Assembly (NCBI GenBank): GCA_003482555.1 | Contig: DMYQ01000156.1 | Span: 487-6,051, forward strand | Source: Janthinobacterium sp. | Lineage (GTDB): Bacteria > Pseudomonadota > Gammaproteobacteria > Burkholderiales > Burkholderiaceae_D | DNA: 5,565 nucleotides | Reading direction: 5' to 3' | Shown here: positions 1 through 5,217 of the stretch, in pieces | How positions within the stretch are numbered: the stretch's first letter is position 1 | Layout of the letters: the number at the start of each line of letters is the position of its first letter | Position numbers and translations under genes: made by a program | Notes under the pieces: model-generated | Seen by the model: the letters and a program-made list of their open reading frames with translations, nothing else | Databases searched by the model: none | Told to the model about the DNA's origin: nothing

Positions 1-623
1 CCGGGCGGGATATTTTGCGGCAGCCAGGCCATCAGCGCGTTCATGGGGGCGATGTCTTCGGTGACGGAAGCCTGGTACTGGCGCGTCCAGCGCTCTATCT
101 GGCGCTGGAAATAATTGCCCGGCTTGCCATAATCGGCCAGGCCGATGGCCGCGTAATCGACCGTGTGCAAGAGGGCGATGACGCGGTTGAGCTCAGCGTA
201 AATGGCGGCCCGTTCGGCCGGCGTCATGCCGGGCAGCGCCTGGTCCCACAGCACCCGGCCTTCGATGAATTCCATGATGTAAAAGGCGCGCCCGAGCACG
301 CTTTCATCGAGGCATAGCGCGTACTGGCGGGCAACGGGAAAGCCGGCCTTGTGGAGCGCGTCCATGACGCGGAATTCACGGTCGACCGCGTGCGCCGACG
401 GCAGCAGCTTGGCGGCCGGGCCCGGCTTGGTGCGCAGCACATAATGCCGCTCGCCCACGCTGAGCTTGAAGGTGGGATTGGATTGGCCGCCCTTGAACTG
501 CGCCACCGTCGGTTCGCCGCCGGGGTAACCCTCGACATGGGCTTGCAGATACGCGCTCAAAGCCGCAACGTCGAATTTCTGCCGTTCCGACACGGGTTTG
601 ATGCCGATGAATTCTTCAAACAT
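1..623 (-). CDS. Phosphotransferase family protein (ACAD10/11 N-terminal-like kinase), C-terminus cut by window edge
   Basis: The 207 visible residues, continuous without a stop, match the N-lobe of the APH/choline-kinase fold as used in the ACAD10/ACAD11 N-terminal kinase family. Visible marks are the nucleotide loop FKGGQSNPTFKL (43-54), the strand YVLRTKP (61-67) with the candidate ATP-binding Lys66, the helix REFRVMDAL (82-90) with the candidate partner Glu83, and the hinge YIMEFIEG (115-122). The catalytic Brenner loop (HGD type) and metal-binding Asp should lie beyond the left edge. Family members are about 340-360 residues, so roughly 40% is missing. The start at 623 is supported by GGGAGAAG at 626-633. 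In this family, kinases phosphorylate hydroxyacyl-CoA-type or small-molecule hydroxyls and often sit near acyl-CoA dehydrogenases; the substrate here cannot be told. It has its own upstream gap with promoter-like elements. The family call is firm; the substrate is unknown. Confidence 0.88.
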   Translation of the reverse strand, partial: MFEEFIGIKPVSERQKFDVAALSAYLQAHVEGYPGGEPTVAQFKGGQSNPTFKLSVGERHYVLRTKPGPAAKLLPSAHAVDREFRVMDALHKAGFPVARQYALCLDESVLGRAFYIMEFIEGRVLWDQALPGMTPAERAAIYAELNRVIALLHTVDYAAIGLADYGKPGNYFQRQIERWTRQYQASVTEDIAPMNALMAWLPQNIPP

Positions 624-757
624 GTCTTCTCCCGCGGGCGCGCCGCCTTGAAATTGTGAGGCCTATTCTATCCGATTAAAACGAACGATCGTACTATTTA
701 TTTTTCGACGCATCAAGCTTGGGAGGCGCGCGATTTCCGGTATTGCTCCAGCAATTG
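624..757. other. Intergenic region between histidine phosphatase and phosphotransferase genes
   Basis: This gap is richer in A+T around 661-710 than the flanking genes, as expected for a promoter. It holds the phosphotransferase Shine-Dalgarno sequence (626-633), the -10-like box and palindrome described separately, and a short inverted repeat ATTGC-TCCA-GCAAT (742-755) just after the phosphatase stop. No T-tract follows that repeat in the minus direction, so it is not a convincing intrinsic terminator. I see no small gene here. Confidence 0.6.
665..694 (-). promoter_or_regulatory. Candidate promoter and operator upstream of the phosphotransferase gene
   Basis: On the minus strand a TAGAAT box (665-670) resembles a sigma-70 -10 element and lies about 42 nt before the ATG at 623. 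Upstream of it is an imperfect 12-bp palindrome, GTACGATCGTTC (683-694), with the perfect core ACGATCGT (685-692). It covers the spacer and -35 area, where no good TTGACA match exists. A repressor or activator binding there would control this promoter. TetR-family regulators of acyl-CoA metabolism use short palindromes of this kind, but assignment to a particular regulator is inference. Confidence 0.45.
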
Positions 758-1429
758 TTACATCGTCGTGTCGCGCGCCCCCTGTTGCAGCGGCATGGCC
801 GGCGCCAGGTTGGCAAAGCGCAGCACCCAGTCGTGTTCAAGCTCGCCGACGTCGAGGGCATTGATGCAGCCGGCCGTTTGCGCGATATTGCCCAGGAATA
901 AGCGCTGGCCGGTCAGCGCGCGCGACAGGATGGCGCGGTTGACGCCGCCGTGCAAGACCAGCAGGGCCGTGTCCCAGCCGCTGTCGGCGCGCAGCCGCGC
1001 CAGCGCCGGAAAGACCCGGTCCATCAACTGGCCCACCGTTTCGCCGCCGAGAAATTGCGTGTCTTCCGGGACGACGCCCTCGAAAGCGCCCGTGAAGGCC
1101 GCCTTCAAGTCGGCGTCGGCGATGCCGCCCAGCCGTCCGCCGCGCAATTCCGCGAATGCCGGCCAGGTGTCGATGGCGATGGCCTGGCCCGTCGCGGCCA
1201 GCACCCGGGTCGCCGTTTCCACCGTGCGCGGCAAGCCGGAAACGATGACGCGGTCGAAGCGAATGGCTTGCTGGGCGAACAGGCGGCCGGCCGCGTCGGC
1301 CTGGGCGCGACCAAGCTCGGTCAGGGGCACGGCGTCGGGCGGGAAGGGATTGCCGGCGGCGTCGAAATAGGCCACGCTGCCATGGCGCATCAGGAAGATG
1401 CGCCGCCGTGGCGTCGCCGCCGACACCAT
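758..1429 (-). CDS. Histidine phosphatase family protein (phosphoglycerate mutase-like fold)
   Basis: This 223-residue protein has the branch-defining RHG motif in FLMRHGS (12-18), with His16 as the likely phosphoacceptor. Other expected active-site residues are Arg68 in SGLPRTVETA, Glu94 in FAELRGG as probable acid/base, and the second His160 in LVLHGGVNRAIL. Length and motif spacing fit small cytoplasmic phosphatases of this superfamily; no signal peptide or membrane segment is visible. GGETVGQLMDRV (128-139) is also typical of the fold. The superfamily covers CobC-like, PGAM-like and broad-specificity enzymes, and I cannot choose a substrate. The ATG at 1429 follows the TAG of the upstream pilin gene by 2 nt with no clear Shine-Dalgarno sequence, so translation is probably coupled. 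The downstream phosphotransferase gene, 134 nt away, may be the functional partner (kinase/phosphatase pair). Confidence 0.9.
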   Translation of the reverse strand: MVSAATPRRRIFLMRHGSVAYFDAAGNPFPPDAVPLTELGRAQADAAGRLFAQQAIRFDRVIVSGLPRTVETATRVLAATGQAIAIDTWPAFAELRGGRLGGIADADLKAAFTGAFEGVVPEDTQFLGGETVGQLMDRVFPALARLRADSGWDTALLVLHGGVNRAILSRALTGQRLFLGNIAQTAGCINALDVGELEHDWVLRFANLAPAMPLQQGARDTTM

Positions 1430-1431
1430 GC

Positions 1432-2010
1432 CTAGAAAAAGACGGCGGTGCGGGTGATGATGGCGCCCGTGTTGCCGTAGGGCGCCTTGGCGCGCACCGA
1501 ACCGGTGTTGGCGTTGCCGTCGTCGAGCTTGCTGTCTATCTGCTCGGCGAAGGATTCCGGCAAGTTGTCGAAGCGCACGCCGTTGCCGGAACGCCCACCC
1601 ACTTCGTCGTCGTACAGGTAGACGGCGCCGCCTTGCGCGCTGGTCATGAATTGCGTGCTGCCGTTGTAAGAACCGGTGATGAAACCGCCCAGCGCCAGGT
1701 GTTGCGGCGCCAGCGCGAATTCGCGCGGCTGGCCGTCGCCGATCTGGCCGTCGCCATTGCCGTTGCCGGCCGAATTGGGCACGTGCAAGGTACCCTGGAT
1801 GTCGTCGCCGGGCAGGGCGCGGAACTTGTCCTGGTAGGCGTTCACGGCCGCCGACAGCGAATTCGATTGCTGGATGATGTTCTTGACCTTGGCGCTGTCG
1901 ATCAAGCCCTGGCCTTTCAATACGCCGCCCAGCAACAGGCCGATGATGACCAGCACGATGGCGATTTCAACCAGAGTGAAGCCTTGCTGACGGCGGGGAA
2001 GAGATGACAT
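1432..2010 (-). CDS. Prepilin-type N-terminal cleavage/methylation domain protein (type IV pilin/pseudopilin-like)
   Basis: A 192-residue protein with a textbook class III leader: MSSLPRRQQG (1-10), then FTLVE (11-15). Cleavage is expected after Gly10, and the +5 Glu (Glu15) is present. The hydrophobic helix IAIVLVIIGLLLGGVL spans 16-31. After it come KGQGLIDSAKVKNI (32-45) and AYQDKFRALPGDD (58-70), recalled as typical of a PulG-like subfamily in Proteobacteria. The stretch GNGNGDGQIGDG (82-93) looks like an Asp/Asn/Gly-rich metal-binding loop. The C-terminal KLDDGNANTGSVRA (161-174) is also familiar from this subfamily. No cysteine is present, so there is no disulfide loop. The ATG at 2010 is chosen because AAAGGA (2017-2022) lies 6 nt upstream; an in-frame TTG 24 nt earlier would add residues before the leader and lacks such a site. 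It is not a close relative of the two pilin-like genes upstream. It may be a major or minor subunit. Confidence 0.9.
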   Translation of the reverse strand: MSSLPRRQQGFTLVEIAIVLVIIGLLLGGVLKGQGLIDSAKVKNIIQQSNSLSAAVNAYQDKFRALPGDDIQGTLHVPNSAGNGNGDGQIGDGQPREFALAPQHLALGGFITGSYNGSTQFMTSAQGGAVYLYDDEVGGRSGNGVRFDNLPESFAEQIDSKLDDGNANTGSVRAKAPYGNTGAIITRTAVFF

Positions 2011-2016
2011 GGGATA

Positions 2017-2022
2017 TCCTTT
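2017..2022 (-). promoter_or_regulatory. Shine-Dalgarno sequence of the 192-residue prepilin gene
   Basis: AAAGGA on the minus strand sits 6 nt before the ATG at 2010. It is one of the clearest ribosome binding sites in the window and decides the start codon in favour of a 10-residue leader. Confidence 0.75.
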
Positions 2023-2048
2023 GTGAAATCGCAACTTGCATTGCAGAA

Positions 2049-2054
2049 CTTATA
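2049..2054 (-). promoter_or_regulatory. Possible -10 element for the prepilin gene
   Basis: TATAAG on the minus strand lies in the most A+T-rich part of the gap, about 38 nt before the prepilin ATG. At the usual 17-nt spacing the -35 position reads TGAAAT, a poor match to TTGACA, so an activator or another sigma factor might be needed. No convincing sigma-54 element was found. Weak evidence, offered as the best candidate. Confidence 0.3.
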
Positions 2055-2116
2055 TGCTGATTTTAAAGCAAATTTCATCGCGCCGCCGCTAAGTTCCTCG
2101 GAAAGGCCGGGCTTTT

Positions 2117-2132
2117 TCGCGGCGCGCCGCGA
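2117..2132 (-). terminator. 16-bp perfect GC palindrome after the TPR-like gene, possible transcript-end hairpin
   Basis: TCGCGGCG followed by its exact reverse complement CGCCGCGA forms a 6-bp stem with a CGCG loop in RNA, starting 5 nt after the stop codon at 2138. In the minus direction it is followed by AAAAAGCCCGGCCTTTCC, where AAAG/CTTT could form a second small stem. Only three T residues follow, so it is not a standard intrinsic terminator. It may stabilise the mRNA 3' end or attenuate readthrough into the prepilin gene. Confidence 0.35.
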
Positions 2133-2137
2133 TTCGC

Positions 2138-2896
2138 TCAATGCGTGGGTGTCGGGCGCCCGGCCTGGCGGGCCGCGAGTTCGTCCAGGCGGCCCGCCAG
2201 GAAGGCCAGTTCGTGCGGGTCCGTGATCAAGCCGTCCTGTATCAGGGCGCCGATCAGGGTTCTTGCACTGTCGAGTTCGTTCATGTCTTCCAGCATGAAC
2301 ACTTCCAGTTCGCGGGCCCAGGGCGGCACGCCCGGGCCGGTGGCGCGCTCGCGTATGGCGCGCGCATATTCCCGCGCCAGCGGCAAGTCGTGCAAGCCGT
2401 GTCGGGCGACCAGGGCCGCGTGCGCCATCCACGGCCAGCGCCGGTTCGGGTCTTCGGCGAAGTGGCGGGCCACGAAGGCGAGCATGAGACGCTGGCGCGC
2501 CGGGTCGGCGACGGCGCCATACACTTCGCTGGCCGCCAACAGCGGGTACTGGCTGCGCGGGTCGAGCGCCAGGGCGGCGTCCAGCCAGGTCGCCAGGCGC
2601 GGGTAGTCCAGGCTGTTCCACGCCAGGCTGAGGCCGGCCTGATCGTCGTAGCCTTGCAGATACAGCATGAGCAGCTTGGACAGGGCGAGCGGTTCACCCA
2701 GGCTGGCCAGGCGCAGGGTGGCGGCGGCCGGCGCCGGCGGCAGCGGGCGGGCCCGCGCGGCCGGTGCCGGCTGCGCCTGGTGCCACAACACTTGCAGCGC
2801 CAGGCTCAGCACCAGGGCCCAGCGCACGGCGGGCGGCACGGCCGCCAGCGGTTTGATGTCCATCCTGGCGCCAAGCTTGAAGAACTTGAAGCCCAT
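2138..2896 (-). CDS. Membrane-anchored, probably TPR-like helical protein, function unknown
   Basis: This 252-residue protein has one hydrophobic segment near the N-terminus (RWALVLSLALQVLW, 25-38), then a Pro/Ala-rich linker (41-59) and a mostly helical domain (about 60-245). The domain has alternating Ala/Leu helices of TPR/SEL1 character without clean consensus repeats. Distinctive stretches are LDPRSQYPLLAASEVYG (111-127), DPARQRLML (131-139), EDPNRRWPWMAHAA (148-161) and ELEVFMLEDMNELDSAR (196-212). I recall similar stretches in betaproteobacterial hypothetical proteins beside ABC permease and pilin genes. Topology suggests an inner-membrane anchor with a periplasmic helical domain, as for an adaptor. 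The ATG at 2896 overlaps the permease stop by 1 nt (TGATG), so the two are very likely translated together. A longer in-frame extension to 3271 runs through the permease gene and is rejected. No enzymatic motif is seen. Confidence 0.8.
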   Translation of the reverse strand: MGFKFFKLGARMDIKPLAAVPPAVRWALVLSLALQVLWHQAQPAPAARARPLPPAPAAATLRLASLGEPLALSKLLMLYLQGYDDQAGLSLAWNSLDYPRLATWLDAALALDPRSQYPLLAASEVYGAVADPARQRLMLAFVARHFAEDPNRRWPWMAHAALVARHGLHDLPLAREYARAIRERATGPGVPPWARELEVFMLEDMNELDSARTLIGALIQDGLITDPHELAFLAGRLDELAARQAGRPTPTH

Positions 2897-3663
2897 CAGA
2901 TGCTCTTGCGGTACAGGTCGAACAGGGCGGCGGCCGTTGTCAGGCTGACATAGAGCGCCGTTTGGGCCAGCAGGGCCAGCAGCGCGGCGCCGTCGCCGCT
3001 GTGATACAGCAGCCAGTCGGTGCGCGTGAACCCATCCAGGCCGGGCAGCACGGCGGCGATCAAGTCGATGCCGGCGCTCATCGCCCGCTGCGCCGCCGAG
3101 TGCGAGGTGAAGCGGCCGTGGCCGATCAACTGCAAGCCGCCGATGCCGCGCGCCAGCAGGTAAAATCCGCCCGAAGCGGCCAGCGCCGGCATCACCTGGT
3201 TGAAGCTGAGCGCGCACAGCAAGCTGAAGGCGGCCACTATCCACAGTTCGCACAGCAACGACAAGCTCCACAGCGCGGCTTGGGCGAAGGGCGCGAAAAA
3301 CAGGCCGAGGCCGCCGAACAGCAGGGCCGGCAGCAGAGCCAGGACGGCGAAACCGCCGAGTTTTCCGAACAGATAGGCGGCGCGCGGCATCGGTAGGGCC
3401 AGCAACAGTTCCAGGCCCTTGTCGTTGGCTTCGCGCACCATGCTGGTGACGACGAAGGTGGCCATCAGGAAGACGGCGGCCAGGCGCAGGGCGGCGGCCA
3501 GCAGCGCGGCCTGGACTTGCCGGCTTTCCGTCAGCGCCAGTTCGTCGAGGAAGCCGGCCAGGCCGACGGCGGCCACGGCGGCCAGCGCGAACAGCCAGAT
3601 CAGCCGGTTGCGCAAGGCTTCCAGCAAGGTATAGCTGGCGATGGTGAGGGTCGGCTGTAACAC
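2896..3663 (-). CDS. ABC-2 type (NosY-like) transporter permease
   Basis: A 255-residue, very hydrophobic protein with about six membrane segments near 21-40, 52-75, 98-124, 130-153, 156-180 and 225-249. Between segments two and three is VREANDKGLELLLALPMPRA (76-95). This resembles the cytoplasmic coupling region of ABC-2 permeases (RE-x-GTLELLL-x-LP-x-SR in NosY-like members), which contacts an ATPase. Length fits single-domain ABC-2 permeases. Such proteins export polymers, lipids, drugs or copper-site factors, or support gliding and secretion; the substrate is not visible. No nucleotide-binding subunit (Walker A/B, LSGGQ) lies in the window, so a partner must be elsewhere. The GTG start at 3663 shares one base with the TAG of the upstream pilin-like gene (TAGTG), with a weak AAAGG about 10 nt upstream. 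The gene is sandwiched between a pilin-like gene and the TPR-like gene by 1-nt overlaps, which is unusual for a transporter gene. Confidence 0.85.
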   Translation of the reverse strand: MLQPTLTIASYTLLEALRNRLIWLFALAAVAAVGLAGFLDELALTESRQVQAALLAAALRLAAVFLMATFVVTSMVREANDKGLELLLALPMPRAAYLFGKLGGFAVLALLPALLFGGLGLFFAPFAQAALWSLSLLCELWIVAAFSLLCALSFNQVMPALAASGGFYLLARGIGGLQLIGHGRFTSHSAAQRAMSAGIDLIAAVLPGLDGFTRTDWLLYHSGDGAALLALLAQTALYVSLTTAAALFDLYRKSI

Positions 3664-4367
3664 TATTGCGGCAGCCTTTGCGCTGTCACCATGCGGTTGT
3701 ACAGGATGTTCGGCGACAGCCAGACGACGATGTCGTCGAATTCGCCGCCCGGCGCGGCCCGCCTGTCGCTGGCGCTTCGGCTGACGAAGGTGGTGGCGGA
3801 GGCGGCGTTGAGCGCTTCGTCGGCATTGGTCGAAGACGGGTTGGCGATGCGCACGCCCTGTTCGCTGGTGCCGCCATAACCGTTCTTGCCATGCGACAGG
3901 ATCACGGCGGGGATGTCGTTGGCGGCCGTGGCCGGGGTCAGGCGGCCGGCGTCGTCGCGCGTGGCGACGCTGATGTCGCGCGGGCTGGTCAGGGTGAATG
4001 GCGCGCCGCTGTCGCTGAAGGCTGGCGTGACGCTGTAGCGGAACAGGTGGTTCCAGCTGTCGCTTTTCGGCAAGCCCAGGGTGGCCCAGGGCAAGAAACC
4101 CTGGCGCTTTTCATTGCTGCAGCGCTGGGCGCCGCGGTCTTCCAGGCCGTTCGTGGCCGAGATCGCGGGGCAGGGCAGGTAGCGGTAGCGCAGGGCGAAA
4201 CCGATCAGCGCTTCCTTGGCCTCGTCCAGCGCTTTTTGCGTGTCGCCAATCCGGCGCTGTTGCATCTGCATGCCGAGCGGCGTGATCAGCCCGCCTATCA
4301 TCAGGCCGACGATCACCAGCACGATGGCCATTTCGACCAGGCTGAAGCCACGTTGTGTCATTTTCAT
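3663..4367 (-). CDS. Pilin-like protein with class III signal peptide, tandem paralogue B
   Basis: A 234-residue protein with leader MKMTQRG (1-7), expected cleavage after Gly7, and FSLVE with +5 Glu at residue 12. The hydrophobic helix MAIVLVIVGLMIGGLI covers 13-28. A helical stalk (MQQRRIGDTQKALDEAKEAL, 35-54) leads to a globular domain with GFLPWATLGL (90-99), DSWNHLFRYSVTPAF (103-117), SHGKNGYGG (158-166), DEALNAAS (183-190) and PGGEFDDIVVW (206-216). Most of these recur in the upstream gene, so the two are clear paralogues. Cysteines at 66 and 83 could form a disulfide in the periplasm. It probably joins a pilus or pseudopilus as a minor subunit. Translation may start at Met1 or Met3; no strong Shine-Dalgarno sequence is seen and the previous stop is 16 nt upstream, suggesting reinitiation. 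The frame stays open upstream to 4931 only as a shadow of the previous gene. Confidence 0.87.
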   Translation of the reverse strand: MKMTQRGFSLVEMAIVLVIVGLMIGGLITPLGMQMQQRRIGDTQKALDEAKEALIGFALRYRYLPCPAISATNGLEDRGAQRCSNEKRQGFLPWATLGLPKSDSWNHLFRYSVTPAFSDSGAPFTLTSPRDISVATRDDAGRLTPATAANDIPAVILSHGKNGYGGTSEQGVRIANPSSTNADEALNAASATTFVSRSASDRRAAPGGEFDDIVVWLSPNILYNRMVTAQRLPQ

Positions 4368-4383
4368 GGGGTTCAAATAAGGA

Positions 4384-5217
4384 TCAAGGTAAATTATGCG
4401 CCGCGCGCATGCGTTTATACAGCATCGGCAAGGCGACCCAGGCCACCAGGTCGTCAAACTCGCCGCCCGGCAAGGCGCGCTCGGCGCTGGCGACGCGGGA
4501 AATAAAGTGGACGCTGGCGGCGTTGTTGGCCGCTTCGTCGACGTTGCCACGCGCAACATTGGCCTGGGCGGCGCCGGCCACGCTGGTACCGAAATTGTTT
4601 TTGCCGCTGGAATACACGACGAAGGGTGCGCACGGACTGGACAAGGTGCAAATGTCTTGTCCCGCCAGATAGCTGAAGGCGCCACCCGGCAGGCGCGTGC
4701 GCACCGTCTTGCCGGCCACGGCCGACAGGGATTGCACCGGGGCCCGGGTGAAGACGGGCGTGACGCTATAGCGCAGCAACTTCCCCCAACTGTCGGCGCC
4801 CTCGATACCCAGGGTGACCCAGGGCAGGAAACCGGTGCAGGCCGAGTCGCTGTCGCCGCAGGGGGCGGGATTTTCGCTGCCGTCGAGGGCCGACAGCGCC
4901 GGTCGCGGCAGCCGGCCGTAGACGGTCGCAAAGCCGAGCAGGGCGTCGTTGGCCCGCGTCAGTGCGAGCAGGGTGCGGCGTTCGCGCGCCGCCTGCAAGT
5001 TGTTGTTGCCGAGTGCGCTGATCAGCAGGGTGGCCGCACCCAGGCCAACCACGGCCAGCAAGATCAGCAGCACGATGCCGTCCTGGCGCGGCGGGCGCAC
5101 GGGGCCGGACCGACGCGGCGTTGGCGGGTGGCAGAGCAACTGACAGACCTTGCGCGATACCGGGCGGGCCACCAGACGAACCACCAGGCGGGCGGCAAGG
5201 CGGACATCAACGCCCAT
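4384..5217 (-). CDS. Pilin-like/PilX-like protein with atypical leader, tandem paralogue A
   Basis: A 277-residue protein paralogous to the next gene: GFLPWVTLGIEG (129-140), ADSWGKLLRYSVTPVF (141-156), SSGKNNFG (203-210), NVDEAANNAAS (225-235) and PGGEFDDLVAW (250-260) align in order. The N-terminus differs. A basic stretch of about 47 residues ends in RPPRQDG (41-47), and the hydrophobic segment IVLLILLAVVGLGAATLLISAL (48-69) lacks the +5 glutamate. This recalls PilX/GspK-like minor components. Cysteine pairs at 120/127 and 190/196 suggest periplasmic disulfides. The ATG at 5217 is preceded by GGGGGA (5223-5228) and overlaps the upstream gene by 11 nt. A TTG at 5137-5139 with AAGG 8 nt upstream (5148-5151) would give a shorter 21-residue leader and remains possible. 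It could cap or initiate a pilus formed with the paralogue. Confidence 0.82.
   Translation of the reverse strand: MGVDVRLAARLVVRLVARPVSRKVCQLLCHPPTPRRSGPVRPPRQDGIVLLILLAVVGLGAATLLISALGNNNLQAARERRTLLALTRANDALLGFATVYGRLPRPALSALDGSENPAPCGDSDSACTGFLPWVTLGIEGADSWGKLLRYSVTPVFTRAPVQSLSAVAGKTVRTRLPGGAFSYLAGQDICTLSSPCAPFVVYSSGKNNFGTSVAGAAQANVARGNVDEAANNAASVHFISRVASAERALPGGEFDDLVAWVALPMLYKRMRAAHNLP

Noticed and set aside
637..644. GGCGCGCC palindrome in the phosphotransferase leader region
   Set aside because: An 8-bp GC palindrome of this kind is expected by chance at this base composition, and it has no context suggesting function.
742..755. Inverted repeat as an intrinsic terminator of the phosphatase gene
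   Set aside because: Short 5-bp stem and no T-tract downstream in the minus direction.
1408..2007. 199-residue open frame on the plus strand
   Set aside because: It is antisense to the prepilin gene, whose leader, Glu5 and ribosome binding site are clear. Its composition (Val/Ala/Gly/Arg-rich, no domain) is typical of a GC-rich antisense shadow.
1917..2621. 234-residue minus-strand frame across the gap and the prepilin start
   Set aside because: It overlaps two supported genes in a different frame and is Pro/Arg/Gly-rich with no motif; its tail is only a frame-shifted reading of the pilin helix.
2141..2953. 270-residue open frame on the plus strand
   Set aside because: Antisense to the TPR-like gene, with Gln/Arg/Gly-rich shadow composition.
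2897..3271. N-terminal extension of the TPR-like gene reading through the permease gene
   Set aside because: The extension overlaps the well-supported permease in another frame and encodes Arg-rich shadow sequence; the ATG at 2896 with the TGATG junction is far more likely.
3666..4505. 279-residue open frame on the plus strand
   Set aside because: Antisense to both pilin paralogues; low-complexity Arg/Gly/Ala composition and no recognisable motif.
4368..4931. N-terminal extension of pilin-like paralogue B
   Set aside because: It overlaps paralogue A in another frame; the real N-terminus has a class III leader starting at 4367.
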